In this document: one piece after another, positions 29,051 to 39,835 of the stretch
How positions within the stretch are numbered: the first letter of the stretch is position 1
How the letters are laid out: every line of letters begins with the position of its first letter
Source: Actinomycetota bacterium
GTDB taxonomy: Bacteria; Actinomycetota; Acidimicrobiia; Actinomarinales; Actinomarinaceae
Length of the DNA: 64,000 bases
Direction of reading: 5' to 3'
Assembly: GCA_014384285.1 (NCBI GenBank)
Contig: JACNGE010000014.1
Span: 1-64,000, forward strand
Notes under the pieces: generated by a model
Seen by the model: the letters and a program-made list of their open reading frames with translations, nothing else
Database searches by the model: none
Told to the model about the DNA's origin: nothing
Program-made: the position numbers and the translations under genes

Positions 29051-30631
29051 ATGTTATTCAAAGCAATACTCGCAGGGGTCTTATATTTTTTAAGCTTCCC
29101 ACCATTTGATTATTGGTATTTAATATTCCCCGCGATTTACTTTTTCTATGGTTCAATTATTCAAACTGAAAAAATATTTATCAAAGGATTTATCTTTGGA
29201 TGTATAGCTTACGGGGTAATTTTATTTGGAATTCAATCAATTGGATACGAAGCATGGGTTCCTTTAACGATTCTTATGGGTTTAATGTATGGTTTCTACA
29301 GCAAGCTACTTAATTTTGCTGGAAATATAACAAATAATAATGTACTTGCTTTGGTAGGGGTTGTCAGTTCATTTGGCCTATTGAGGTCGTACTTTCCCTT
29401 TGGAGGCTTTCCTTGGGGATATTCTTCAACTGTTTTATTGACGGGTGTTTCTGAAGTATCCGATTACCAAGAAAATGTATTTTTTGATGTAATTCCAATC
29501 CTATTCAAAACTTTTGGACCAATTGGGTACTCACTTTTACTCGAAAGCTTAATTTTATTTATATTTCTGACATTCATGAACAAAGAAAAACTTAGTTACA
29601 TTTTTATAAAACTATTGATAGTGATAGTTGTTCTAACTTTACCCAACTTTTTTCAACAACCATCTGAAGTGAGTGAGCTAGTAAGAGAGATCGAAGTATC
29701 AATAGTGCAAGGAAACAGTCCATGTCCAGGTGCTAAAAATAAATGTGAAAATGAGAGACAACGTATATACGACAACCATCTTTCTCTTACAAAACTATTA
29801 GGCAGTGAAAATATTGGAGAAGAGGCTGATTTAAGCAAGCTCATTGTTTGGGCAGAAAGTTCTAGTGGTTTTAAAAATGACCCCAAAGTAAATATTGAAA
29901 CACTAAAAGAGATAGCTTTGGAAGCTGAAAGATTAGACTCCTCTTTTTTAATTGGTGGGGACAGACCATCAAATCCAGGAGAGTTTGAAAACTATGCTAT
30001 TTATATTAATGAAAGTGGTCAAATTGCTGGAGAGTACCTAAAGCAACACCCAGTACCTTTCGGTGAGTATATCCCTTTTCGAAAATATTTAGAATGGATA
30101 CCACCTCTCGCACTTGTTCCTAGAGATATGACTAGAGGATCCCAGCAGGAAGTGTTTACGAACGAAGATCAAATAAAAATATCTCCTGTAATTTCTTTTG
30201 AAGGCTCATTTGATAGGTACATAAGAAGAAGTGTTGACCAGGGTGCCGAAGTAGTTGTAATTTTGACTAATCAGGCAAGTTATGGTGAAAGTGGAATGTC
30301 AGACCAATTTATACTTATGTCTAGAGCTAACGCAATAGCAAATAACAGAGATATTGTACATGCTGCAATAACCGGTAAATCAGCATTTATTAGCGGGATA
30401 AATGGTAAAGTTTATTCTTCTTCGGATCTATTTACTGATGAGGTGCTTACAGAAAAGATCAAAACGTCTAACAAGATGACCCTCTATACAAAATGGGGAA
30501 ATTATTTAAATTATCTCATGATTGCCTTAGCTTTAGTTAGCTACTCTTTTCAAAATACCAAGAAATTGACTTTAAACAATCAGCATATTCAAAACCATGC
30601 ATTTAGTGATAGTGACAAAAGGGCAAAATAG
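29051..30631 (+). CDS. lnt: Apolipoprotein N-acyltransferase-like protein with Ser at the nucleophile position
   Basis: N-terminal TM region, nitrilase-like domain: LIVWAESSSGF, YLKQHPVPFGEYIPFR, VISFEGSFDRYIRR. Confidence 0.85.
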   Translation: MLFKAILAGVLYFLSFPPFDYWYLIFPAIYFFYGSIIQTEKIFIKGFIFGCIAYGVILFGIQSIGYEAWVPLTILMGLMYGFYSKLLNFAGNITNNNVLALVGVVSSFGLLRSYFPFGGFPWGYSSTVLLTGVSEVSDYQENVFFDVIPILFKTFGPIGYSLLLESLILFIFLTFMNKEKLSYIFIKLLIVIVVLTLPNFFQQPSEVSELVREIEVSIVQGNSPCPGAKNKCENERQRIYDNHLSLTKLLGSENIGEEADLSKLIVWAESSSGFKNDPKVNIETLKEIALEAERLDSSFLIGGDRPSNPGEFENYAIYINESGQIAGEYLKQHPVPFGEYIPFRKYLEWIPPLALVPRDMTRGSQQEVFTNEDQIKISPVISFEGSFDRYIRRSVDQGAEVVVILTNQASYGESGMSDQFILMSRANAIANNRDIVHAAITGKSAFISGINGKVYSSSDLFTDEVLTEKIKTSNKMTLYTKWGNYLNYLMIALALVSYSFQNTKKLTLNNQHIQNHAFSDSDKRAK

Positions 30632-30633
30632 GT

Positions 30634-31845
30634 TTATAGTTCTGAATCATTCATAGGAAGACCCCGTGTAGCAGCAGCTTCGACTGTTCCTTCTTGAAAA
30701 GCTCTTAGTCCAAACTTTGGCAGGACTGCAAACACATGATCAAAGATATCAGATTGAATACCTTCATATTCAACCCAATCAGTTGTATTTGTAAAAGTAT
30801 AAAGTTCTAAAGGAACTCCTACAGCAGTCGGAGCAAGTTGCCTAACTAGTAGAGTCATAGTTTCAGTATTGAGACCATCATGATTTTTTAAATAATTAAG
30901 AAGGTATGCTCTCAAAGTTCCGAGGTTGGTAAGCCTTCTTCTCTCTTTTTCCCCACCAATTGAAGCATTATATTTTTCAATATCTAAAATTTTTTCAGAA
31001 AGATATCTACTAATTAAAGGCATCTCTTTTAATTTGTCAATATCTTTATCTTCCATAAACTTGATACTCGAAATATCTATTGAGACGGATCTCTTTATTC
31101 TCCTGCCTCCGTACTCTGACATTCCTCTCCAGTTTTTAACAGAAGTCGTGACAATTTTTGAAGTAGGTATTGTTGTTATAGTTTTATCCCAATTCTGAAC
31201 TTTAACTGTATGTAATGCGATATCGATAACATCACCGTCTGCACCATACTCAGGAACTTCTATCCAATCTCCATTCTTAATAATATTGTTCTGACCTATT
31301 TGAACTGATGCTATGAAAGATAATATTGTGTCTTGGAAAACGAGCAGTAAAACTGCCGTCAGTGCTCCTAAACCACTTATGTAATAACTAACTGGTTGTC
31401 CAGTAATTATTGCAAATATAATGATGAATATAAATGAGTTCAGAGCAATTTTTATTATTTGCACATAGCCTTTTATAGGTTTATTTTTTAGTGAATTTAT
31501 ATTTTCGGAAACTTTATTCAAAACATTTAACATTTCGAGGAGTGTTAATCCAATGAAAAGTGTTAATAGTGAGCTTGAAACCCTTGAAGAAATTTCGGTA
31601 TTAAAAATGTCCAAACTGAATTGTGGTGTTGCGATTAAAAAGTTATAAAGTACAAAAACAAATACATAAGAAATTCTATTTAGAAACTTTTTATCAAGAA
31701 AAAGATCATCTATATAGGTACTAGTTTTACTTGCACCTCGTTTAATTATTGGAAAAATAACGGATCTAAGTAGCACATAAGAAATAACTAATACTCCAGC
31801 TAACAGGCCAAGTATTGGCAAATCTGATGTATTTAAATTACCCAT
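30634..31845 (-). CDS. MscS-family mechanosensitive channel
   Basis: GDWIEVPEYGADGDVIDIALHTVKVQNWDKTITTIPTSKIV. Confidence 0.85.
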   Translation of the reverse strand: MGNLNTSDLPILGLLAGVLVISYVLLRSVIFPIIKRGASKTSTYIDDLFLDKKFLNRISYVFVFVLYNFLIATPQFSLDIFNTEISSRVSSSLLTLFIGLTLLEMLNVLNKVSENINSLKNKPIKGYVQIIKIALNSFIFIIIFAIITGQPVSYYISGLGALTAVLLLVFQDTILSFIASVQIGQNNIIKNGDWIEVPEYGADGDVIDIALHTVKVQNWDKTITTIPTSKIVTTSVKNWRGMSEYGGRRIKRSVSIDISSIKFMEDKDIDKLKEMPLISRYLSEKILDIEKYNASIGGEKERRRLTNLGTLRAYLLNYLKNHDGLNTETMTLLVRQLAPTAVGVPLELYTFTNTTDWVEYEGIQSDIFDHVFAVLPKFGLRAFQEGTVEAAATRGLPMNDSEL

Positions 31846-31859
31846 AAGTTAATCCTACT

Positions 31860-32600
31860 CTAAAAACCTTTTTGTTGGCTTTCCCAAGGGGGTGGTGCAT
31901 GATTTGAAAATTCCTCAATACTCGGACCCTCAAGTGACTGAAGTCTATTTTGCCCAATAATATATGAAACAACTAATAAGATAATAGTTGTTTGGTTTGA
32001 AGATAAAAGTTTTATTGTGACAAGTATTTCAGGTGAATTAAAGAATATTATTTGAAGACCACCTTTTATGAATAAGTATAAAGTCCAGATAATAGCAACT
32101 CGTGTGTAGGCAGGACGAACTTGTTCATGCAGGTACCACTCTTGAGGCCATTTTCGAATTGCTTTAGAGCTATAAATAGTAAATGGTTTTTTAATTATTA
32201 TTGAAATTAAACCGACAGTCGCAATTGAGACATCTCTCACTATCCCTGGAATAAAAAAACCGGAGGGACTTCCTTGGATTCTGGCCAAGGCAAGAGCTAC
32301 AAGTGTCCCAACTAAACCATAGAATACAAATTTTAAATTTTGTTTTTTTAAAATGCGATAAACAAACAGAGCTGATAGCAAAACACCTGTGTATAAAATT
32401 GCTTGGTTTAGAGTAACAAAATTGTTTATGGTTACAAAAAAGAGAGGTGCAATTACTGAATCAAACACACCTTCTTGGTTAAGATTTAATTCTTTTAATT
32501 CTTCTTTAATTTCTAGATATTTCGCGTAAAATTTTTTCAATTTATAGAAACTTGCTATTGAAAGAGTCTTTATCGTTTGTAGCAGAGCTTTCATTTTCAA
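31860..32600 (-). CDS. DUF3159-like membrane protein; start uncertain (TTG at 32540 would avoid the purB overlap)
   Basis: Hydrophobic segments; GFFIPGIVRDVSIA...WPQEWYLHEQVRPAYTRVAIIWTLYLFIKGGLQ. Confidence 0.65.
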   Translation of the reverse strand: MKMKALLQTIKTLSIASFYKLKKFYAKYLEIKEELKELNLNQEGVFDSVIAPLFFVTINNFVTLNQAILYTGVLLSALFVYRILKKQNLKFVFYGLVGTLVALALARIQGSPSGFFIPGIVRDVSIATVGLISIIIKKPFTIYSSKAIRKWPQEWYLHEQVRPAYTRVAIIWTLYLFIKGGLQIIFFNSPEILVTIKLLSSNQTTIILLVVSYIIGQNRLQSLEGPSIEEFSNHAPPPWESQQKGF

Positions 32601-33816
32601 TAAAATCGGAAATTAACGAAATGTCAACTTTATATTTTTCAGAAAGTGTTTTTACCATCTCTTCAGTTGATGAATTTTCAAATGTAAGATCTTGGATAGA
32701 TCTGTATGCATCGTCTCTATCAATACCATTTTTGACTAAAGCTGAAAGAATTTTTTGACTGTTTAGTTTATCTGATGCAATACCTAGATTCTTTTCTATA
32801 GCTTGATAATTTACATGTAGTCCCTGAAAAATTTCGCTCAAATCTTTTGTAATAAAACAAATTAAATTAAATGCATCTGGCAAGATAATTCTCTCAACAG
32901 AGGAATTAGAAATATCTCTTTCGTGCCATAAAACTATATTTTCCATGCTGCTTAGCGAATAGCCCCTTATTACTCTTGCTAATCCTGTAATTCTTTCACT
33001 GGCGATTGGATTTTTCTTATGAGGCATTGCAGATGAACCTTTTTGACCTTTTTTAAAAGGCTCACTCAATTCTGAGACTTCTGATCTTTGATAGCCTCTG
33101 ATGTTTGTTGCAATTCTTTCAAAGCTACTTGCAAGTAGGGCGATACTGCTGACCACTTCAGCATATCTATCTCTTGCTACAATCTGACTCGCAAAGATTT
33201 CAGGTTCCAGCCCAAGCTTATTGAGTGTAAGCTTCTCAATATTTTCGTCTACTACAGTGTGATTCCCAACAGGTCCACTTAATTTGCCTACAGAGATTGT
33301 TAGTAAGCAGTTCTCTAAGCGAATCTTATTCCTTTTTATTTCTTGATACCAATTACCAAAAATATTCCCCAAAAAAGTTGTTTCTGCAAAAACACCATGA
33401 GTTCTTCCAACAATTTGTGTATTCATTTCTTGTTTTGCTTTAATTTTGATTTCTTCAAGAAGTTGATTTAGCAAATTGATTGTTATATTTAACGACTCCT
33501 TAATTAGTAAACTATTTGCCGTATCTACTACATCGGAGCTGGTGAGCCCATAGTGAATCCAATTGGAATTTTCACCTACCTTAGCTTGAAGTATGTCAAC
33601 AAAAGATGCTAAATCATGGTTTGTTATTTTTTCTCTTTCGTATACCTCATCTTTAAGAATTTCAATTTTTTCGATTACTTTAGAAACTCCTGTTGGAGAA
33701 ATTTCTTTCTCCTCTAAAGTTTCTAGATATTTTTGTTCTACAATTTTCCAGGTATCAAATTTGTTTTGATCGTTCCAAATTGTTTGAATTTCAGGGTATT
33801 GATATCTCTCAATCAT
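32542..33816 (-). CDS. purB: Adenylosuccinate lyase
   Basis: HYGLTSSDVVDTA, GRTHGVFAE, GSSAMPHKKNPIASERI. Confidence 0.93.
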   Translation of the reverse strand: MIERYQYPEIQTIWNDQNKFDTWKIVEQKYLETLEEKEISPTGVSKVIEKIEILKDEVYEREKITNHDLASFVDILQAKVGENSNWIHYGLTSSDVVDTANSLLIKESLNITINLLNQLLEEIKIKAKQEMNTQIVGRTHGVFAETTFLGNIFGNWYQEIKRNKIRLENCLLTISVGKLSGPVGNHTVVDENIEKLTLNKLGLEPEIFASQIVARDRYAEVVSSIALLASSFERIATNIRGYQRSEVSELSEPFKKGQKGSSAMPHKKNPIASERITGLARVIRGYSLSSMENIVLWHERDISNSSVERIILPDAFNLICFITKDLSEIFQGLHVNYQAIEKNLGIASDKLNSQKILSALVKNGIDRDDAYRSIQDLTFENSSTEEMVKTLSEKYKVDISLISDFIENESSATNDKDSFNSKFL

Positions 33817-35089
33817 TATTGATAACTATATTCTGGGTTCTTTCAGGACCTACACCTATGAATGTTATTGGAATTTCAATAAATTCCTCGATAGCATTGA
33901 TATATTTTTTAGCATTTAGAGGTAAATCATCAAAATTTTTGATAGAAGTAATATCTTCAGACCAACCTTTAAATGTGTCGTAAACTGGATCTGCGTCATA
34001 AAACACATTTTGTTGATATGGATAATCAGTAATTACTTCATCGTTATGTCTATAACCAATACCAAGCTTTATTTCCTCAAGACCTGAAAGAACATCAAGT
34101 TTTGTAATAAACAACTCAGTTAGAGAGTTAACTCTTACAGAGTATTTTAAAGAAACTAAGTCAAGCCACCCACACCTTCTCCTTCGACCTGTAACTACTC
34201 CAAACTCTGCACCTTTCTCTATTAGGAAATCTCCAATATCATTTTTTTGTTCTGTAATAAAAGGACCGCTACCAACACGTGATATATACGCTTTAGTAAC
34301 ACCGACTATTTTGTTCAAACTCAGCGGACCAACTCCAGAACCAATCGCAGCATTACCTGACGAGGTATTTGAGCTTGTTACAAAAGGATAAGTGCCATGA
34401 TCAATATCTAGTAAAGTTCCTTGAGCACCTTCAAATAAAATATTCTTATTTTCTTTAATTGCTTTCGAAATCATCAAAGAAGTATCTTTTACATGGTTTG
34501 TGACGATATCTTTATAAGATTTGAATTCATTAATAATTTCATCTGCGTCGAGAGGTTCACGATTGTAGATTTTGGTTAGAAGTTTGTTTTTTTCTTCAGT
34601 GTTTATTCTTACTTTTTCTTCAAATATTTTATCATCGAGCAGATCTTGTATTCTAATTCCACTTCTTTGTATTTTGTCAGCATAACAAGGCCCTATGCCT
34701 TTTTTGGTTGTTCCAATTTTATTTTTCCCTAAGCTTTCTTCTATAAGTTCATCGAGTAATTTGTGATAAGGCATGATGACATGGGCATTGGGAGAAATTG
34801 CTAATTTTTCTGTACTAACATTTTTGGAGTTCAACATTTCAAGTTCATTTTTGAGGAAGCCAATATCTACAACACATCCAGATCCTATTACGGGAACACA
34901 ATCTGGGTAAAGGACACCAGAAGGTGTTAGTGATAAAGCAATTTTTTCATCGCCGACAACGATGGTATGTCCTGCGTTGTTTCCACCTTGAAATCTAACT
35001 ACATAATCAGCTTCTGAAGCAAAAAAATCTGTGACTTTACCCTTACCCTCATCTCCCCATTGGGCTCCGAGAACTACGGTGGCAGTCAT
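33809..35089 (-). CDS. purA: Adenylosuccinate synthetase
   Basis: VVLGAQWGDEGKGKVTD, RFQGGNNAGHT, FEGAQGTLLDIDHGTYPFVTSSN. Confidence 0.96.
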   Translation of the reverse strand: MTATVVLGAQWGDEGKGKVTDFFASEADYVVRFQGGNNAGHTIVVGDEKIALSLTPSGVLYPDCVPVIGSGCVVDIGFLKNELEMLNSKNVSTEKLAISPNAHVIMPYHKLLDELIEESLGKNKIGTTKKGIGPCYADKIQRSGIRIQDLLDDKIFEEKVRINTEEKNKLLTKIYNREPLDADEIINEFKSYKDIVTNHVKDTSLMISKAIKENKNILFEGAQGTLLDIDHGTYPFVTSSNTSSGNAAIGSGVGPLSLNKIVGVTKAYISRVGSGPFITEQKNDIGDFLIEKGAEFGVVTGRRRRCGWLDLVSLKYSVRVNSLTELFITKLDVLSGLEEIKLGIGYRHNDEVITDYPYQQNVFYDADPVYDTFKGWSEDITSIKNFDDLPLNAKKYINAIEEFIEIPITFIGVGPERTQNIVINND

Positions 35090-35239
35090 TTAAACTCCTT
35101 ATGTACAACTCCAAATTTTAATGTCAGTTTATATTTATCTTTAGCGATTTCTTAGCGAATCTAGAGATATATGCAACTAATTAGATATATAAAGAGAAAA
35201 ATTTTATATACAGAAACCTTTTTTTTAGTATATTAGTTG

Positions 35240-35280
35240 TAGATTGCTTTTTAATGAAGCAGTCTACTTTTAATTAAAAG
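35240..35280 (+). promoter_or_regulatory. Two adjacent hairpins in the aapJ leader
   Basis: TAGATTGCTT-TTTAATG-AAGCAGTCTA (one G-T) followed by palindrome CTTTTAATTAAAAG abutting the GGAG RBS. Confidence 0.45.
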
Positions 35281-35288
35281 GAGAAACA

Positions 35289-36353
35289 TTGAATAAAAAA
35301 ACAATCGTATCTCTGCTTGTACTCGCATTAGTAGCTGTAGCATGTGCTGCAGAAACTACTGAAGAAGCAGTAGAAGAAGTAGTTGTTGAAAAAACAACTC
35401 TTGAAACAGTAACCGACAGAGGATTCCTCAAGTGCGGTGTTTCAGGTTCTGCTGTAGCATTCTCAGAGACTCAAGCCGATGGTTCTGTAACCGGTATTGA
35501 TGCAGACTACTGTTATGCAGTAGCAGCAGCAGTATTCGGAGATTACAGTAAAGTTGAGTTCACTGCTTTGACAGCTGCTGAAAGATTTACAGCATTGTCA
35601 GCTGGTGAAGTTGATCTCTTAATAAGAAACACAACTTGGACACAATCTCGTGATACCGACCTTGGTAACGATTTTGGACCAACAACTTATTATGATGGTC
35701 AGCAATTAATGGGTAGAAATTCCGATGGACTTTCTGGCTCATCAACTCTTGCAGACATCGACGGCTTAAGAGTTTGTACAAATGCTGGTACAACAACAGA
35801 GAAAAACATTACTGAAGGAGCAGGTCTTGTAGGCGCAACTATAGAGCTTGTAACAGTTGAAGCATTCCCAGAAGCTATGGAGAAATTCAAAGCTGGAGAA
35901 TGTGATCTTGTAACTACAGATGGTTCCGGTCTTGTTGGTAACAGAGCTAAAGAGGACAAGATGAATGACTGGGCAATTTTCCCAGCCACTCCAATCTCAA
36001 AAGAACCTCTTGGACCTGTTTATCGTTCAAACGATAGCCAATGGGCAGATATTGTTAACTGGACAGTATATGCTACATTCATCGCTGATGAATATGGTGT
36101 AACACGTGCAAACGTTGATTCATTTGACTATGAGGCAAATCCAGAAATGGGACGTCTTACAGGTAAAAATGACGGCGAACTTCAAACAAGCATGGGCTTA
36201 AGTGCAGATGCTTACTATAACGTTATCAAGCAAGTTGGTAACTATGACGAGATTTATTCAAAGAACTTAAATCCTGTCGGACTTTATAGAGAAGGTTCAG
36301 CTAACGCACTTTGGACAGATGGCGGATTAATTTACGCACCACCTGCAAGGTAA
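35289..36353 (+). CDS. aapJ: General L-amino acid ABC transporter substrate-binding lipoprotein
   Basis: Lipobox LVAVAC, TLETVTDRGFLKCGVSG, GLSGSSTLADIDGLRVCTNAGTTTEKN. Confidence 0.88.
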   Translation: MNKKTIVSLLVLALVAVACAAETTEEAVEEVVVEKTTLETVTDRGFLKCGVSGSAVAFSETQADGSVTGIDADYCYAVAAAVFGDYSKVEFTALTAAERFTALSAGEVDLLIRNTTWTQSRDTDLGNDFGPTTYYDGQQLMGRNSDGLSGSSTLADIDGLRVCTNAGTTTEKNITEGAGLVGATIELVTVEAFPEAMEKFKAGECDLVTTDGSGLVGNRAKEDKMNDWAIFPATPISKEPLGPVYRSNDSQWADIVNWTVYATFIADEYGVTRANVDSFDYEANPEMGRLTGKNDGELQTSMGLSADAYYNVIKQVGNYDEIYSKNLNPVGLYREGSANALWTDGGLIYAPPAR

Positions 36354-36368
36354 AAACTTAAATGTTTT

Positions 36369-36398
36369 AAAAAAGGGGTCTTCGGACCCCTTTTTTTT
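36369..36398 (+). terminator. Rho-independent terminator between aapJ and aapQ
   Basis: GGGGTC-TTCG-GACCCC followed by T8. Confidence 0.93.
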
Positions 36399-36453
36399 AT
36401 TCTTTATAATCCACCTAGAAATGTAGTTATTTGGGTGCTATCATTTTCTAATA

Positions 36454-38010
36454 TTGATGACTTTTAAAAAAATGAAAATTAATACAGCTTTTTGGAGAGA
36501 TGTTAGGTTCCTTAAATGGGCAGGTCAGATTGCTTTTTTATTTTTATTATTCAATATAGTTAGTAACTTCATCTCTCAAGCTATCAATAATTTAAATGCT
36601 ACTAATTTACCTTTTTCGTGGCGATTTCTTGGAACAACTCCAGGAGTACTTATTTCAGAAGGTTTTGTAACTTACCCTGAATCTGGTCTTCAGGCGTTAC
36701 AAGTTGGTATGGCTAATATGTTACGTATTACTTTATCGGGAATATTTGTAGCAACAATACTTGGAACAGTAATAGGTGTTGCTAGGCTTTCCAAAAACTG
36801 GGTTGTTCAAAGGTCATCAACAGGACTTGTTGAGACAATCAGAAATATTCCTTTATTAGTACAAATCTTCTTTTGGCAAGCTGTTATTTTATCTTTCCCA
36901 AGACCAGAAGAGTATGACCGTGGAGAAATGATATTTGATATTAGTGCAAAGGGTATAGCTTTTCCTTGGCTGGATGCTCAGGAAACTAGCTGGTTATTTG
37001 GTGTTTGGTTTATTTTATCTTTCATTGCAGCCAGGAGAATTTTTAAATGGAGAGTTTCTGTAATGGAGTCTGAAGGAAGAGAAGCTTATCCAGGCATAGC
37101 ATCATTTGTAACATTTACAGTATGGAACATTGGGGGATGGTTTGGTGGTTATAAAGCTGTAGGAGCTATAGGTTTTGCTGCATCACTGCTATCCGATGGT
37201 TTTGAACTATTACCCAGAATTGGAATACAGGCATTAATAATATTTATCGGCTTTTATTATTCATATAAATACATTTCAAAGGAAATTAAAAGAACGAGAA
37301 GTGCAGAAAATAGAGGAATTCTTACAGATGATGATATTTTTAAAATTATCATGGCGGGGTTACTAGTTCTAATCCTTGCAATTGGTCTATTCCTACCCTT
37401 CGGTATTACAGTTTCAGATTTTCTTGTAGGAGATGAACCTTTCTTTAAAGCAGATTGGGGAATACCACAATTTCTAGATGGTGTTCAAAATAGACTTAAC
37501 TGGGAACTTACTGGAGAACCATTTACATTAAGTTATCCAGAAATAATACAAGCAGGACAATCAAAATTTAGTAGATATTCACCCGATGTAGGAAAAGTTA
37601 TGAGTGTCGGCTATTTTGCTACATGGATGGGTGTAATTCTATACACTTCAGTTTTCATTTCTGAAGTTGTTCGTTCAGGAATTATGGCAGTAGCTAAAGG
37701 TCAATCAGAAGCTGGACTTTCATTGGGCTTAAAAAGAAGTTCACTTTTAAGATTAATTGTCTTGCCTCAAGCACTTAGGATTATGTTACCCCCAATGGGG
37801 AATCAATATCTTAATCTAGCTAAGAATACCTCACTGGGTATTGCAGTTGCTTTTCCCGAAATTGTTGCAGTAGGTCAAACAATTTACAACCAAGAAGGAC
37901 AAACGGTCGCTGTATTCCTTATTTGGATGGCATTTTATTCTACAGTAAGTCTTATCCTTTCCTCAATCATTAATTATTACAATAGAAAAATGAAGATGGT
38001 GGAGAGGTAG
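36454..38010 (+). CDS. aapQ: Amino-acid ABC transporter permease, AapQ-like
   Basis: NMLRITLSGIFVATILGTVIGVARLS, C-terminal EAGLSLGLKRSSLLRLIVLPQALRIMLPPMGNQ. Confidence 0.85.
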   Translation: MMTFKKMKINTAFWRDVRFLKWAGQIAFLFLLFNIVSNFISQAINNLNATNLPFSWRFLGTTPGVLISEGFVTYPESGLQALQVGMANMLRITLSGIFVATILGTVIGVARLSKNWVVQRSSTGLVETIRNIPLLVQIFFWQAVILSFPRPEEYDRGEMIFDISAKGIAFPWLDAQETSWLFGVWFILSFIAARRIFKWRVSVMESEGREAYPGIASFVTFTVWNIGGWFGGYKAVGAIGFAASLLSDGFELLPRIGIQALIIFIGFYYSYKYISKEIKRTRSAENRGILTDDDIFKIIMAGLLVLILAIGLFLPFGITVSDFLVGDEPFFKADWGIPQFLDGVQNRLNWELTGEPFTLSYPEIIQAGQSKFSRYSPDVGKVMSVGYFATWMGVILYTSVFISEVVRSGIMAVAKGQSEAGLSLGLKRSSLLRLIVLPQALRIMLPPMGNQYLNLAKNTSLGIAVAFPEIVAVGQTIYNQEGQTVAVFLIWMAFYSTVSLILSSIINYYNRKMKMVER

Positions 38011-39833
38011 TGCAAGATAATCAAACCTTAGAAAGCCCACCAGAAATACAGTTTGCTGGAGTATCAAGATGGCTTAAAGAAAATTTATTTTCAAGCCTAA
38101 GCTCGTCTATTTTAACTGTACTTTCTGTCGCTGCTGTAGTGAGTGTATTTAGATCTATAATTGGTTTTTTTATATCTCCAGAGAGAGAGTGGACTGCAGT
38201 TACATACAACTTGCAACTATATATGGTGCAGGCATATCCAGAATCAGATTTTATAAGAGTATGGATAACGGTTGGATTGCTAATATTTTTATTAGGGCTT
38301 AGTTGGGGTTTCAATTCACTCAAAGAAAAAGTACTAATCAAAGAATGGTGTGATGGACTATTAAAAGGTATAAGTAGTTTTTTATTTATTGTCTTAATTG
38401 CTCCAACCAATGTAGATGTTGAAGGAACAAGTGTCCAAGTTTTTAACAACAATACAAGATATATATGTATTGCTTTAGGAATTGGTTTAATTCTTGCAAT
38501 ATACTTATTAAGAAAAACGTACCCTAAAACTGAGATTATTAAAGATAGAATAAGTTTTTTATATATTTCTTTACTTGTTGGTTCCATTTGGATTATCAAA
38601 GTCCCAACTGTAACTTTTACAGCCAACAATGAAAGAGTAGATCCTGATCCATTCCTTCCCTTAGCCAACACAACAACTATTCCTTGGACAATTATTTTTG
38701 GTTTCATGATTTTTGGGTACCTCATTGGAAGCTTCCTGAAAACAAAAGGCAAGAATTCAATTAGTAGATTAATTCTTTCATCATGGGTCCTTGCTCCTTT
38801 AGTAATAGTGTCTTGGATATATAGAAAACCAGATTTTGGAATGTCAAATATTTTAACTTTGGATTTACCTATTGCAGTAGGATTCTCGGTACTGGGTATT
38901 CTTGCTATAAGAACTTTAAATAATAAAAAAATAGTGCCATATCAAAAATATGTCACTTACGGAATGCTGGTTCTAACAGTAGTGATTTTCTTTCTTCCAG
39001 TACTAAGACAATTAAAAATATTATTTTTTATCACTTGGCTACTAGTTTCTGTAGCTCCAACAATTGCTAACTCAAAAGAGTCAGCAAAAAATCTTTCAAT
39101 TGTGTGGAGCGTATCAGTCTTTATTCTCATACTGCTTATGAGAGGAGCTTCATCTGATTCTTTAATAGTTGTTCCAGGATCTTCGATTTATGGAGGATTT
39201 ACACTTACCTGGTTAATAGCATTTTTCGGAATTGCTATATCTTTTCCTTTTGGGGTGATACTAGCTCTAGGAAGAACTTCCAAACTCCCAGTAATAAGAA
39301 TAATTTGTACTGCAGTAATTGAATTAGTAAGATCAGTTCCCTTCATTACATGGCTCTTTTTTGGAAGCGTTATGCTCACACTCTTTTTACCTAAAGGAGT
39401 AGAGTTTGATGAAGTATTAAGAGCAATAGTTGTTACAGCTATTTTCAGTTCAGCTTATCTAGCAGAGAATGTGAGGGGTGGGCTTCAATCGATAAATAAT
39501 GGTCAATTTGAGGCTGCCGATGCTGTCGGGTTGAGCACACTACAGAGGATAACATTAATAATTATGCCGCAAGCATTAAGAGCTGTTATTCCTCCAATTG
39601 TTAGTCAGGTTATTAGTTTATTTAAGGACACAAGCCTGGTAGCTATTGTAGGCCTCTTTGACCTTCTGTATATCGGATCAAAAGTTATACCTAACCAATC
39701 TCAAGGAGCTAACTTTTTAGGTACGATCCAAGAGAATATACTTTTCTGTGCAATATTTTACTGGTTATTTACATACAGCTTCGCAAGAAGAAGCATGAAA
39801 ATTGAGAAACGATTAGGATTAGGGGAGAGATAA
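38010..39833 (+). CDS. aapM: Amino-acid ABC transporter permease, AapM-like, with large N-terminal TM extension
   Basis: C-terminal [43 protein letters not shown]. Confidence 0.85.
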   Translation: MQDNQTLESPPEIQFAGVSRWLKENLFSSLSSSILTVLSVAAVVSVFRSIIGFFISPEREWTAVTYNLQLYMVQAYPESDFIRVWITVGLLIFLLGLSWGFNSLKEKVLIKEWCDGLLKGISSFLFIVLIAPTNVDVEGTSVQVFNNNTRYICIALGIGLILAIYLLRKTYPKTEIIKDRISFLYISLLVGSIWIIKVPTVTFTANNERVDPDPFLPLANTTTIPWTIIFGFMIFGYLIGSFLKTKGKNSISRLILSSWVLAPLVIVSWIYRKPDFGMSNILTLDLPIAVGFSVLGILAIRTLNNKKIVPYQKYVTYGMLVLTVVIFFLPVLRQLKILFFITWLLVSVAPTIANSKESAKNLSIVWSVSVFILILLMRGASSDSLIVVPGSSIYGGFTLTWLIAFFGIAISFPFGVILALGRTSKLPVIRIICTAVIELVRSVPFITWLFFGSVMLTLFLPKGVEFDEVLRAIVVTAIFSSAYLAENVRGGLQSINNGQFEAADAVGLSTLQRITLIIMPQALRAVIPPIVSQVISLFKDTSLVAIVGLFDLLYIGSKVIPNQSQGANFLGTIQENILFCAIFYWLFTYSFARRSMKIEKRLGLGER

Positions 39834-39835
39834 TT

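Noticed and set aside
32541-32600. 59-bp same-strand overlap of purB and the DUF3159-like ORF as a real overlap
   Set aside because: More simply explained by a later start; TTG at 32540 lies just after the purB stop.
38021-38752. 243-aa ORF antisense to aapM
   Set aside because: Shadow ORF opposite the permease frame; composition resembles reverse-complement of TM segments.
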